Positions 1 to 8,944 are shown, counted from the stretch's first letter. The stretch is 64,000 nt of DNA from Marinomonas primoryensis (GCF_013372285.1 NZ_CP054301.1:1102001-1166000), one strand, 5' to 3'. Notes: generated by a model from the letters alone, not told the origin. Numbers and translations are program-made.

Positions 1-221
1 GTCTTTATCAAACCAAGCTAATTCCTAGTTATCGTGAAAGTGCGCAAGCCATGTTGAATGCTTATACCAGCAACGATGGTGTTTTTTCGGATGTGGTTCA
101 GGCGCGTATTGCGACGCTGAATGCGCACATCGAATTGTTGACTATTCGCATCGAGCGCTTCAAGCGCTTAGCAGAATTGAATTATGTGATGACACAAGGT
201 GAAGAGGTGAAGCTCAAATGA
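1..221 (+). CDS. TolC-family outer membrane efflux protein, C-terminal end (CusC-like)
   Basis: The reading frame is open from the left edge to a TGA at 219-221, giving about 72 residues. The peptide is helical, with a stretch rich in Arg, Ile and Leu (LTIRIERFKRLAELNYV), as in the last coiled-coil helix of TolC/CusC-type channels. The stop overlaps the cusB start by the sequence ATGA, so the two genes are translationally coupled. By position it should be the outer-membrane channel of the tripartite Cu/Ag efflux pump formed with CusB and CusA. The 5' part lies outside the window, so the family call rests on context plus a short helical tail. Confidence 0.75.
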   Translation, partial: LYQTKLIPSYRESAQAMLNAYTSNDGVFSDVVQARIATLNAHIELLTIRIERFKRLAELNYVMTQGEEVKLK

Positions 222-1771
222 AAGTAATCGGATATATCGGTGTATTTGTATTAGGTGGTGTTCTTTCGGTTGCGGGTTATCACTTTGGTCTTCAAGCATT
301 CAATGCACTGAATGGTGAAATGAACTCAGGCACGACTGACGCGATGGCGAAAGATGAAAAATTGCCCTTGTACTGGGTGGCACCAATGGACCCAAATTAT
401 CGCCGCGACAAACCTGGTCAATCACCAATGGGTATGGACCTTATCCCTTTTTATGGAGCAGCTCAGGGTTCTGACAATAGCAGCGTTGGCACGGTAAGTA
501 TTTCGCCAGAAGTGGTTAATAACCTTGGTGTGCGAACAGGAAAAGTGTTTGAAGGCATGCTGAAACCAGAGATTCGAACGGTGGGCTATTTGGCTTACAA
601 CGAAGACAAGATCGTTCATATTCATCCTCGCGTCGAAGGCTGGATCGAAAAGAGTTTTATAAAATCCAATGGCGACTCGGTTGAAAAAGGCCAGCCCTTA
701 TTCGATTTGTATTCGCCGACTTTGGTGAATGCGCAGGAAGAATTTGTCTTTGCGTTAGCACGAAAAGACAAGCGCATGATCAACGCGGGTGAAGAGAGAC
801 TAAAAGCCTTGCAGGTGCCGAGCGATTTTATCCAAACGTTAAGAGCGAAACGCAAAGTGTCTCAAACGGTGCGATTCTTTTCGCCACAAAGTGGTGTGAT
901 TGATAACCTTGGGATTCAAGATGGTTTCTACATTAAACCTGGCACAACCTTGATGTCGATCGCGGATCTGAGTGAAGTGTGGCTGGATGCCGAAGTATTT
1001 GAACGCCAAGCGCATCGCGTTGCGGTAGGCCAACCGGTTGAAGCCGTCATGGACTTCCTACCGGGGAAAACGTTCGCCAGTAACGTGGACTTTATTTATC
1101 CAACTCTGAATGCAAAAAACCGTACTTTGCGCGTTCGCATTCGTTTGGATAACCCAGATCAATTATTGAAGCCAGATATGTTTGCCCATGTGCGTATTGA
1201 GACCACAGAACCGGGTCAAAGACGATTGATTCCGAAAGAAGCCCTGATACGTGGAGGCGAACAAAACCGTGTGGTACTGGCACTAGGCGAAGGGCGTTAT
1301 AAGTCGATTGCTGTCGAAACCGGTGCGTTCGGTGATGACTACGTAGAAATCTTAGACGGCTTAGTATTGGGCGATGACGTGGTGACGTCGGCGCAGTTCT
1401 TGTTGGATTCTGAGTCCAGTAAAAGCTCCGATTTCAAGCGCATGAATGCAGACAGTAACCAGACGGCAATGTCTGCCAGTGACATGTCGGACAATCAAAT
1501 GTCAGACCAAGCAGAGCCAGTAGCAGAACCCGCCAACAATGTTTGGGTGGCCGCACGCATTAATCGTATTGATGCGACAACACGCATGGTGAATGTGAAT
1601 CACGAAGCAATCTCGGATTGGAATTGGCCGAAAATGACGATGGACTTCGCATTAGCGGATTGGTTGGAACTGGATGAATTACCGATTGGTAAAAACATTC
1701 AGCTTGAGATTACCCGTGAAAGTAGCACCAAGTTTGCTGTTACTGACTTTTTTGATGCTGACGCAGAGTAG
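218..1771 (+). CDS. cusB: Cu/Ag efflux RND periplasmic adaptor CusB with fused metal-binding domains
   Basis: Periplasmic membrane-fusion protein of 517 aa linking the CusA pump to the outer-membrane channel. Residues 1-25 form a signal/anchor segment. Residues about 50-79 are a heavy-metal-binding motif (YWVAPMDPN ... GQSPMGMDLIPFY). The barrel-sandwich, lipoyl-like and beta-barrel parts follow at about 100-400. A Met/Asp-rich linker (about 405-440) leads to a C-terminal CusF-like domain (about 441-517) with WPKMTMDF, the pattern that binds Cu(I)/Ag(I) through Met and a Trp. Escherichia coli has CusF as a separate chaperone; here it is fused. The gene overlaps the upstream stop by 4 bases and ends 9 bases before cusA. 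Confidence 0.95.
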   Translation: MKVIGYIGVFVLGGVLSVAGYHFGLQAFNALNGEMNSGTTDAMAKDEKLPLYWVAPMDPNYRRDKPGQSPMGMDLIPFYGAAQGSDNSSVGTVSISPEVVNNLGVRTGKVFEGMLKPEIRTVGYLAYNEDKIVHIHPRVEGWIEKSFIKSNGDSVEKGQPLFDLYSPTLVNAQEEFVFALARKDKRMINAGEERLKALQVPSDFIQTLRAKRKVSQTVRFFSPQSGVIDNLGIQDGFYIKPGTTLMSIADLSEVWLDAEVFERQAHRVAVGQPVEAVMDFLPGKTFASNVDFIYPTLNAKNRTLRVRIRLDNPDQLLKPDMFAHVRIETTEPGQRRLIPKEALIRGGEQNRVVLALGEGRYKSIAVETGAFGDDYVEILDGLVLGDDVVTSAQFLLDSESSKSSDFKRMNADSNQTAMSASDMSDNQMSDQAEPVAEPANNVWVAARINRIDATTRMVNVNHEAISDWNWPKMTMDFALADWLELDELPIGKNIQLEITRESSTKFAVTDFFDADAE

Positions 1772-1780
1772 GGACATATC

Positions 1781-4700
1781 ATGATTGAAGCGATTATCCG
1801 CTGGTCTATTCATAATCGGCTTATGGTGCTATTGGCCAGTATTATTCTTGTTGGCGCCGGTTTGTATTCTTTAAAGAATACGCCTGTTGACGCGATTCCT
1901 GACTTGTCAGATGTGCAAGTCATCATTAAAACCAGCTATCCGGGTCAAGCGCCACAAGTGGTGGAAGACCAGGTGACGTATCCAATGACGACGGCGATGT
2001 TGTCTGTACCGGGTGCTCAAACGGTGCGTGGTTATTCGTTTTTTGGGGATTCTTATGTCTATGTGATTTTTGATGAAGACACCGACATGTATTGGGCGCG
2101 AAGCCGAGTGTTGGAGTATTTAAGTCAGGTTGCGCCGTCCTTACCGAGCAACGCGAGAGCGCAATTAGGGCCTGACGCAACGGGCGTTGGCTGGGTGTAC
2201 TTGTACGCTTTGGTGGATAAAACCGGTCAAAACGATTTGAGTCAACTACGTTCACTGCAAGACTGGTTCTTGAAGTATGAATTGCAGACAGTGCCTGGCG
2301 TGTCTGAAGTGGCGCCGATTGGCGGCATGGTTAAGCAGTATCAAGTGAGTGTTAACCCCGATAAATTACGCGCGCTGAATATGCCGTTGAGCCATATTCA
2401 AAATGCGATTAAACGCGGCAATCAGGAAGTCGGTGCGTCGGTCATTGAAATGGCAGAAGCCGAATACATGGTTCGAGCGTCGGGTTACATACAAAGTGTC
2501 GAAGACATAGAAATGATTCCGCTTGGCGTCAGTGAAAGTGGTACACCACTGACGATCAAAGATGTGGCCGAAGTCGGCATTGGCCCGCAAATGCGGCGCG
2601 GTTTGGCGGAGCTAAACGGAGAAGGCGAAGTGGTTGGTGGCGTGGTTGTCATGCGTTTTGGTGAAAATGCCCAAAAAACCATTGAAGGCGTCAAAGCAAA
2701 ACTGGAAACACTTAAATCCAGTCTGCCAAAAGGGGTTGAAGTCATTACCGTCTATGATCGCTCTGGATTGATTGATCGTGCGGTTGAGAATTTATGGACG
2801 AAGCTGCTGGAAGAATTCCTTGTGGTGGCGCTGGTCTGTGTGGTGTTTCTTTTCCATGTACGCTCTTCTTTGGTGGCGATTATCAGTTTGCCGGTGGGGA
2901 TTTTGACCGCTTTCATTGTTATGCATTGGCAAGGTATTAATGCCAACATCATGTCCCTTGGCGGTATTGCGATTGCCATTGGCGCGATGATAGATGGCGC
3001 CATCGTGATGATCGAAAACCTCCATAAGCACATGGAAAAAGTCGAAATGACCAAGGAAAACCGCTGGCAAATTGTCGCCACAGCGGCGACCGAAGTTGGG
3101 CCGGCTTTATTTTTTAGCTTGTTGATCATCACCGTTAGTTTTGTGCCTGTGTTTACCTTGGAGTCTCAAGAGGGTCGAATGTTTGGTCCCTTAGCGTATA
3201 CCAAAACCTACGCCATGGCGGCGTCAGCCGCGTTAGCCATTACCTTAGTGCCTGTTTTGATGGGGTACTTTGTACGAGGCAAGGTATTACCAGAACATAA
3301 AAATCCGATTAATCGAGCCTTAGTAGCAATCTATATGCCGGCGTTAAAAACGGTGTTGAGTTTTCCGAAAACAACGATTGTGGTGGCGATTGCTATTTTT
3401 GCCATTGGGATGTGGCCTCTCAACAAGCTGGGCAGTGAGTTTATTCCCAGCTTAGACGAAGGCGACTTAATGTATATGCCAACGGCTTATCCAGGGATAT
3501 CCATTGGGCAAGCACGTCAAGTATTGCAACAAACCAATAAGTTGATAGCGACTGTCCCTGAGGTGAAAACTGTCTTTGGCAAAGTGGGTCGTGCGGAAAC
3601 GGCAACCGATCCTGCGCCGCTGACCATGATAGAAAGCTTCATACAATTTAAGCCTAAGTCTGAGTGGCGAGATGGCATGACAAGCGACAAGATAAAACAA
3701 GAATTAGATCAGTTAATCAATATTCCAGGCATTACAAACGCGTGGGTCATGCCGATAAAAACACGCATCGATATGTTGGCAACAGGCATTAAAACGCCAG
3801 TGGGTATTAAGGTTGCTGGGCCTGATCTAAAGGTCATTCAAGACATCGGTTTGCAGTTAGAGAAAATCTTGAAACCAGTCGAAGGAACGGCATCGGTTTA
3901 TTCTGAACGCGTGGCAGGCGGTCGTTATGTCAACATTGATATCGATCGAGCAAAAGCTTCCCGCTATGGGATGAACATTCAAGATGTTCAAGAGCTGATC
4001 TCGTCTGCGGTGGGTGGCATGAATGTCACCAATACCATTGAAGGGCTGGAGCGCTATCCGATTAACGTGCGTTATCCGCAGGAATATCGAGATTCCCCCG
4101 AGCAGTTAGCCCTTTTGCCGATTGTGACGCCGAATGGTTTACGAATCGCTCTGGGAGATATTGCGGATGTGTATGTGGAAGAAGGGCCGCCGGGGCTAAA
4201 AAGTGAAAATGCCCGTTTGAATGGCTGGACCTTTGTAGACATTGAAGGCGTGGATATTGGTCGTTATGTTGAAAACGCGCAAAAAATCGTGGCGGATCAG
4301 GTGACGTTACCTGCTGGCTACTCGTTAAATTGGTCTGGCCAATATGAATACATGCAACGGGCGAAAGAAAAGCTGACGTATGTGGTGCCGCTGACATTGG
4401 TCATTATTATTGTTCTCTTGTACATCAATTTTCGTAACTTTTCTGAGGTCGCCATCATTATGGGGACGCTTCCCTTTGCCATGGTGGGCAGTATTTGGCT
4501 GATGTATTTGTCTGGCTTCAACTTCTCGGTTGCGGTGGGTGTTGGCTTTATTGCGCTGGCTGGGGTCGCGGTGGAAATCGGCGTCATTATGCTGGTGTAT
4601 TTGAATCAAGCGTGGGCTGAGACGCAGCGTAAATGCGCTGAAAAGGGCGTTTCACCACGTGTGGATACGCTTTATCACGCGGTGCTTCACGGCGCGGGTA

Positions 4701-4909
4701 TGCGAGTTCGTCCTGTGATGATGACCGCTGCGGCCATCATCATCGGCTTACTGCCTATTTTGTATGGCACGGGCACAGGTTCCGAAGTCATGAGTCGAAT
4801 CGCCGCGCCTATGGTCGGCGGTATGGTGAGCGCGGTCGTGCTGACGTTATTGGTGCTGCCAGCGGTGTATTTTTTATGGAAAAAATCGTCATTGAAACAG
4901 ACGTCTTAA
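1781..4909 (+). CDS. cusA: Cu/Ag efflux RND pump CusA
   Basis: Inner-membrane heavy-metal-efflux RND transporter, 1042 aa, the usual family length. It uses proton motive force to move Cu(I)/Ag(I) from the periplasm or cytoplasm into the CusB/CusC channel. The N-terminus is typical (MIEAIIRWSIHNR), there are two sets of transmembrane helices (about 10-30 plus 340-540, and 870-1035), and the porter domain carries TRIDMLATGIKTPVGIK, whose RIDM methionine matches one of the metal-relay Met residues of E. coli CusA. The GAMIDGAIVMIENLHKH segment is the conserved proton-relay helix. It is the last gene before a hairpin terminator. Confidence 0.96.
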   Translation: MIEAIIRWSIHNRLMVLLASIILVGAGLYSLKNTPVDAIPDLSDVQVIIKTSYPGQAPQVVEDQVTYPMTTAMLSVPGAQTVRGYSFFGDSYVYVIFDEDTDMYWARSRVLEYLSQVAPSLPSNARAQLGPDATGVGWVYLYALVDKTGQNDLSQLRSLQDWFLKYELQTVPGVSEVAPIGGMVKQYQVSVNPDKLRALNMPLSHIQNAIKRGNQEVGASVIEMAEAEYMVRASGYIQSVEDIEMIPLGVSESGTPLTIKDVAEVGIGPQMRRGLAELNGEGEVVGGVVVMRFGENAQKTIEGVKAKLETLKSSLPKGVEVITVYDRSGLIDRAVENLWTKLLEEFLVVALVCVVFLFHVRSSLVAIISLPVGILTAFIVMHWQGINANIMSLGGIAIAIGAMIDGAIVMIENLHKHMEKVEMTKENRWQIVATAATEVGPALFFSLLIITVSFVPVFTLESQEGRMFGPLAYTKTYAMAASAALAITLVPVLMGYFVRGKVLPEHKNPINRALVAIYMPALKTVLSFPKTTIVVAIAIFAIGMWPLNKLGSEFIPSLDEGDLMYMPTAYPGISIGQARQVLQQTNKLIATVPEVKTVFGKVGRAETATDPAPLTMIESFIQFKPKSEWRDGMTSDKIKQELDQLINIPGITNAWVMPIKTRIDMLATGIKTPVGIKVAGPDLKVIQDIGLQLEKILKPVEGTASVYSERVAGGRYVNIDIDRAKASRYGMNIQDVQELISSAVGGMNVTNTIEGLERYPINVRYPQEYRDSPEQLALLPIVTPNGLRIALGDIADVYVEEGPPGLKSENARLNGWTFVDIEGVDIGRYVENAQKIVADQVTLPAGYSLNWSGQYEYMQRAKEKLTYVVPLTLVIIIVLLYINFRNFSEVAIIMGTLPFAMVGSIWLMYLSGFNFSVAVGVGFIALAGVAVEIGVIMLVYLNQAWAETQRKCAEKGVSPRVDTLYHAVLHGAGMRVRPVMMTAAAIIIGLLPILYGTGTGSEVMSRIAAPMVGGMVSAVVLTLLVLPAVYFLWKKSSLKQTS

Positions 4910-4956
4910 TTTAATCAGTATTAAAAAAGTGTTTTTTCGGAACTTTTAGAGATCGT

Positions 4957-4992
4957 GGATACAAAGAGAGTTTCTCTTTGTATCCGTTTAAA
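4957..4992 (+). terminator. Hairpin terminator after cusA
   Basis: A perfect 13-bp stem (4957-4969 with 4973-4985) with a 3-base GTT loop is followed by GTTTAAAAATTT. The stem is strong and the U tract short. It separates the cusCBA genes from copC and probably ends or attenuates the first transcript. Confidence 0.7.
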
Positions 4993-5021
4993 AATTTATC
5001 AATAACGTAAAAGGTAATAGC

Positions 5022-5369
5022 ATGAAAAATATGAAACTGGCACTTTCTACATTGGCTTTAGCGGCCTCCGTTAACGTATTTGCACACGGCATGATGACCA
5101 TGACATACCCTGAAGACGGTGCCATGCTAATGGCTCAGGCTGAACGTGTAGAGCTTAATTTTCAGAACCCCATGAAAGTGGTAAGCCTCAAAGTAGTAGG
5201 ATCCCAAGGTAAACCTGTGTCGGTTCGTTTTGATCGTGATGGCGGGATAACTAAGAGCTTTCAAACCATGTTACCTATGTTAGCGCCGGACAGTTATACG
5301 GTTCATTGGAAAGCAATGGGCGAAGATGGGCATATGATGAAAGGGTCTTATGGTTTTATGCAGCACTAA
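5022..5369 (+). CDS. copC: CopC-like periplasmic copper-binding protein
   Basis: Small (115 aa) secreted protein of the CopC family, an immunoglobulin-like beta barrel that carries Cu(II)/Cu(I) in the periplasm and is thought to hand it to CopD. A signal peptide of about 21 residues ends VFA, leaving a mature N-terminal His (HGMMTMTYPEDG), which is a copper ligand in this family. The C-terminal half has the conserved YTVHWKAMGEDGHMMKGSYGF motif, supplying further Asp/His ligands. An RBS-like AAGGTAATAG precedes the start. CopD follows after about 93 bases. Confidence 0.9.
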   Translation: MKNMKLALSTLALAASVNVFAHGMMTMTYPEDGAMLMAQAERVELNFQNPMKVVSLKVVGSQGKPVSVRFDRDGGITKSFQTMLPMLAPDSYTVHWKAMGEDGHMMKGSYGFMQH

Positions 5370-5462
5370 TTAGACCATTTAAATTGTTGAGTTAAACGGC
5401 CTAATTAGATTTTATCTTTCAGCTTTTAATTCAGGCTTTTAATTTTAGGAAAAGGAGACTGC

Positions 5463-6356
5463 ATGACGTTAACGAACTGGGAAATCGCGCAATTACTGAC
5501 ACGTTGGTTGTTGTATTTTGGTATATCAAGCGTTGTGGGTGGGCTATTTGCATTTTGTTTGTTGCGTCAGCAGTCTGCTTTATTGAGTCGTATAAAAGGG
5601 TATGTACGAGGAGGCGCACTGATTGGTGTGGCCGCGACGATAGCGTATTTCTTTATCCTCGTCGGTGGGACGATGGAAGAGGGTCTATGGCTCATGTTTG
5701 ACCCTATGATGGTCTCTATCTATTGGGATTCGCCTGCGGGCAGTACCTTGATCGCTAATGTGATTGGTTATTGCTTGGTGATCATAGCGTCATTTACCCT
5801 TGGGTCGGATCGTGCCTTCAGTCTGTGGCCATTTTCTCGCCTTTCATTAATTGTCGCTTCCTTGGGCATAGCCAGTTTGATTTATTCGTTTTCACTCACG
5901 GGTCACGCGACGGCGCAAGCTTGGTATTATCAGATTATTTTCTTTGCTCATATTTTAATCGCTGCTTGGTGGTTAGGGCTTTTGTTTCCTTTGTGGTTAG
6001 TCATACGAAGTGCAACGGCAGAAGAGTCAAACAAGGTGTTGGAGCATTTCGGTAAACTTGCGGCCTACGCGGTGTTGGTTTTGATTGTGTGTGGTGCATG
6101 GATGAGTTTCATATTGACAGGGTGGCAGGGCTTGTTTTCGACAGATTATGGCTTTTGGTTGCTGGTGAAGCTTGCTCTGGTCGTGGCAATTCTAGTGATG
6201 GCGGCCTATCACAAGTTGCATCTTGTACCGTTAATATTAGAGCGCGGCAATACAACGCTTATACAAAAATCTATTTTAATGGAAAAAATGATCGCTTCTT
6301 CAATCTTGGTGGTCACGGCGATATTTACGACGTTTGTTGGCCCTCCAGTGCATTAA
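5463..6356 (+). CDS. copD: CopD-family copper resistance membrane protein
   Basis: Polytopic inner-membrane protein, 297 aa, with about eight predicted hydrophobic helices. It matches CopD/PcoD, which works with periplasmic CopC in copper uptake or handling. Conserved-looking features include HATAQAWYYQIIFFAHILIAAWWLG (His near helix ends) and YHKLHLVPLIL near the C-terminus. The ATG is preceded by AAAAGGAG, a strong ribosome site. CopC-CopD adjacency supports the assignment. Confidence 0.9.
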   Translation: MTLTNWEIAQLLTRWLLYFGISSVVGGLFAFCLLRQQSALLSRIKGYVRGGALIGVAATIAYFFILVGGTMEEGLWLMFDPMMVSIYWDSPAGSTLIANVIGYCLVIIASFTLGSDRAFSLWPFSRLSLIVASLGIASLIYSFSLTGHATAQAWYYQIIFFAHILIAAWWLGLLFPLWLVIRSATAEESNKVLEHFGKLAAYAVLVLIVCGAWMSFILTGWQGLFSTDYGFWLLVKLALVVAILVMAAYHKLHLVPLILERGNTTLIQKSILMEKMIASSILVVTAIFTTFVGPPVH

Positions 6357-6413
6357 TTGGAGGTGTATTTAAAGTGATGTTGTTTAGGTTGAAAGTGGAT
6401 TGGAGGAGGAAGA

Positions 6414-6806
6414 ATGAGACAAAATAAAATTGTTATCATTATGTTTGTTTTGCTTGTGTTTGTTAGCCAGACGCTTGCCTCTGTGGCCGGTCCAATGACA
6501 CATCACTCAATGCCGTTTTCCTCTGCTGTTTTCACCTCGCCGGTCGGCCATAAAGCGTCGTTGGAGAATAGGTCTGTTGGGAAATCCACTCATCAGCATC
6601 TTCAAACATTGCTGGTTACGAATACGTTAGATTGTTGCAAAGATACACACCCATGTCCGATGAGTTTTTGCGCATCGATGGCCGCCATTATGGATCACCA
6701 ATGGATTCATCATGGCTCTCAACTGAGTCAGGGGATTACTAACCTAATTCAACAAGAGCGGCCACCGCGTGGTTCCTCTTTATATCGCCCTCCGATATTT
6801 GCCTAA
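6414..6806 (+). CDS. Small secreted Cys/His-rich protein of copper locus (CopL-like position)
   Basis: A 130-aa ORF with a strong ribosome site (GGAGGA, 6404-6409). Residues 1-25 look like a signal peptide (MRQNKIVIIMFVLLVFVSQTLA). The mature part has MTHHSMP, HQH, a cysteine cluster DCCKDTHPCPMSFC and DHQWIHH, a composition expected to bind soft metals. I do not recognise it as a defined family. Its place directly upstream of the multicopper oxidase gene and its composition resemble CopL, the Cys/His-rich protein upstream of copAB in Xanthomonas; that is an analogy, not shown homology. A periplasmic copper-binding or sensing role is inferred. Confidence 0.7.
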   Translation: MRQNKIVIIMFVLLVFVSQTLASVAGPMTHHSMPFSSAVFTSPVGHKASLENRSVGKSTHQHLQTLLVTNTLDCCKDTHPCPMSFCASMAAIMDHQWIHHGSQLSQGITNLIQQERPPRGSSLYRPPIFA

Positions 6807-6817
6807 TTATTGGATGA

Positions 6818-6863
6818 GTCCGTCGTTTCGTCGGACGCTCCAACGCCACTAAGCGTTATTTTT
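6818..6863 (+). terminator. Tandem small hairpins with T-rich tail (possible attenuator)
   Basis: Two hairpins stand after the Cys/His-rich gene: an imperfect one at 6818-6836 (GTCCG and CGGAC arms with an inner CG pair) and a 5-bp one at 6842-6857 (AACGC with GCGTT) followed by ATTTTTAATATTT. The second has the shape of a weak intrinsic terminator. It lies between the small protein gene and the leader ORF of copA. Confidence 0.4.
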
Positions 6864-6929
6864 AATATTTATCCACTACAGGGATAACGTCTGTTCTGGA
6901 TGCTCTAAAGAATTTCATTGGAGACAATT

Positions 6930-7013
6930 ATGTCTTTTATTCATTGCGCAATTTGGTTGCACCTGCAAGTGGGTGTTGTTGGTTTAATACAAGTAAAGGA
7001 AGTTAGGTTATGA
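6930..7013 (+). CDS. 27-residue leader ORF overlapping the copA start
   Basis: An ATG at 6930 preceded by TTGGAGAC opens a frame of 27 codons (MSFIHCAIWLHLQVGVVGL...) that ends with TGA at 7011-7013, overlapping the ATG of the multicopper oxidase (7010) in the sequence ATGA. The good ribosome site and exact ATGA overlap suggest real translation and coupling to copA. The peptide has one Cys and two His. No known family recognised; it could be a regulatory leader peptide. Coding status is inferred from signals only. Confidence 0.45.
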   Translation: MSFIHCAIWLHLQVGVVGLIQVKEVRL

Positions 7014-8944
7014 CAATATCCAAACCTTCACACGAAAAGCTGAACAAATCATCGAGCGGTACAGTGCTTAGCCGTCGTCAGTTTGTATTTGGTGCTTCTG
7101 CCATGCTGGCTTTAACGACCATTCCGTTTTCAAAAAATGCACTAGCAAGTGCCATTGGCCAATCTTTAACTCAGTTATCTGGGAAAGTCTTTGATTTAAG
7201 CATTGATTATAAAACCGTTAATTTTACGGGAACGCCTGCTAGAGCAACGGTTATTAATCAGCTGTTCCCCGGACCCTTGTTACGCTGGAAAGAAGGTGAA
7301 ACGGTCACGCTAAGAGTAAAAAACAATCTTGATCATGACAGCTCTTTGCACTGGCATGGGATGATTTTACCGACAGAAATGGATGGCGTTCCGGGCCTTA
7401 GTTTTGCGGGTATCAAACCGGGAGAAACATTCGAATATACATTTCCTGTTAAGCAAAGTGGTACCTATTGGTATCACAGTCATTCAGGTTTTCAAGAGCA
7501 AACGGGAGCGTATGGCGCGATTGTTATAGACCCTAAAGAAGCAGACCCTGTCGTGTTTGATCGGGAGCATTTCATCATGCTGTCGGATTGGTCGGATGAG
7601 GCGCCTGAAACAATATATGCGAATCTGAAGAAGCAATCAGACTATTACAATTACAGTGAAAGAACGACGTCTGATTTGTTTTCTGATATCAAAAAACAAG
7701 GATTGGTGAATACTTGGAGAGCGCGCTCCATGTGGAATCAGGAGCGTATGAGTGACCGAGATATATCTGATGTCACGGGCGCCACCTATACGTATTTAAT
7801 GAATGGGAACCCACCGGCACAACCTTGGCAAGCACTCTTTAAACAAGGAGAAAAAGTTCGTCTTCGCTTTATTAATAGCTCTGCGATGACGATATTTGAT
7901 GTGCGAATTCCAGGTTTGAAAATGACCGTGGTAGCGAGTGATGGGCAAAATGTTCAGCCTGTTACCATCGACGAATTTCGCATTGGTGTTGCGGAAACTT
8001 ACGATGTGATAGTCGAGCCGAAGATGGAGGATGCTTATTGTATTTTCGTTCAGAGCATTGACCGTTCTGGTTATACCGTTGGTAACTTCACGTCAGATGA
8101 AATGTTCACTGCCAAAATCCCTGATATGGACCCTATGCCGATCTTAGGACATGGCGATATGGGCATGAATATGGAAGGCATGGACCACAGCAAAATGGCA
8201 ATGGGTTCAGGCTCAATGGCTGGCATGGCTGGCATGGATCACAGCAAAATGGCAATGGGTTCAGGCTCAATGGCTGGCATGGAAGGCATGGAAGGCATGG
8301 ATCACAGCAAAATGGCAATGGGTTCAGGCTCAATGGCTGGCATGGAGGGGATGGATCACAGTCAGCCAAGTATGGTTATGCCTACTTTAGGTTTAGCAGG
8401 TTATGGCAGTGACAATGAGATTAAGCATCTAGATTCAGAAAATGGTCCTCAAGTAGACATGCAATCAGGTATGCCTCAAAGCGGCCTAAACGACCCGGGC
8501 ATTGGCTTAAGGGATCACCAAGCGAACTATAACCGTAAAGTACTGACTTACGCAGACCTAAAAGGCTTGCATCCTACTCATGATAAACGTCAACCCACTC
8601 GAGAAATTCAGCTGCATCTAACGGGCAATATGAATCGTTATATGTGGTCAATTAATGGAATCAATTTTGCTGATTCCGCTCCACTTGAATTGGCGTATAA
8701 CGAAAGAGTGCGAATTACCTTGGTGAACGACACCATGATGATTCATCCCATGCATCTACATGGTGTATGGAGCGAGTTAGAAACAGGAGACCCTGATTAC
8801 ATTCCACGTAAGCATACCGTGATGGTTCAGCCTGGTTCAAAAATCAGCTATTTGGTCACCGCAGACGCCTTGGGACAGTGGGCGTATCACTGCCATTTGC
8901 TGTACCACATGCCTGGTATGTTTAGAAAAGTGGTCATCAAATAA
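7010..8944 (+). CDS. copA: Multicopper oxidase CopA (Tat-exported, Met-rich)
   Basis: Periplasmic copper-resistance oxidase (PcoA/CopA family), 644 aa, oxidising Cu(I) to the less toxic Cu(II). A Tat signal (SRRQF at residues 21-25, then a hydrophobic stretch to about 47) shows folded export. Copper-cluster ligands are visible: LHWHG (about 113-117), YWYHSH (about 154-159), HPMHLHG (about 579-585) and HCHLLYHMPGM (about 626-636, T1 site). Between domains 2 and 3 lies a Met/His-rich segment (about 384-450) with three copies of DHSKMAMGSGSMAGM. The start has AAGGAAG upstream and overlaps the leader ORF. CopB follows after 12 bases. Not to be confused with the P-type ATPase also called CopA. Confidence 0.96.
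   Translation: MTISKPSHEKLNKSSSGTVLSRRQFVFGASAMLALTTIPFSKNALASAIGQSLTQLSGKVFDLSIDYKTVNFTGTPARATVINQLFPGPLLRWKEGETVTLRVKNNLDHDSSLHWHGMILPTEMDGVPGLSFAGIKPGETFEYTFPVKQSGTYWYHSHSGFQEQTGAYGAIVIDPKEADPVVFDREHFIMLSDWSDEAPETIYANLKKQSDYYNYSERTTSDLFSDIKKQGLVNTWRARSMWNQERMSDRDISDVTGATYTYLMNGNPPAQPWQALFKQGEKVRLRFINSSAMTIFDVRIPGLKMTVVASDGQNVQPVTIDEFRIGVAETYDVIVEPKMEDAYCIFVQSIDRSGYTVGNFTSDEMFTAKIPDMDPMPILGHGDMGMNMEGMDHSKMAMGSGSMAGMAGMDHSKMAMGSGSMAGMEGMEGMDHSKMAMGSGSMAGMEGMDHSQPSMVMPTLGLAGYGSDNEIKHLDSENGPQVDMQSGMPQSGLNDPGIGLRDHQANYNRKVLTYADLKGLHPTHDKRQPTREIQLHLTGNMNRYMWSINGINFADSAPLELAYNERVRITLVNDTMMIHPMHLHGVWSELETGDPDYIPRKHTVMVQPGSKISYLVTADALGQWAYHCHLLYHMPGMFRKVVIK
8171..8360 (+). repeat. In-frame tandem repeat encoding Met-rich copper-binding segment
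   Basis: Three near-identical copies of the DNA for DHSKMAMGSGSMAGM begin at 8183, 8237 and 8300 (spacings 54 and 63 bases; the second interval has one extra EGM unit). All units are multiples of three, so copy-number change keeps the frame and would change the number of Met/His ligands. Confidence 0.9.

Noticed and set aside
8133..8369. A 78-codon Cys/Pro/Leu-rich ORF on the - strand
   Set aside because: It is the exact antisense of the Met-rich CopA repeat; its composition follows from that repeat and it has no RBS.
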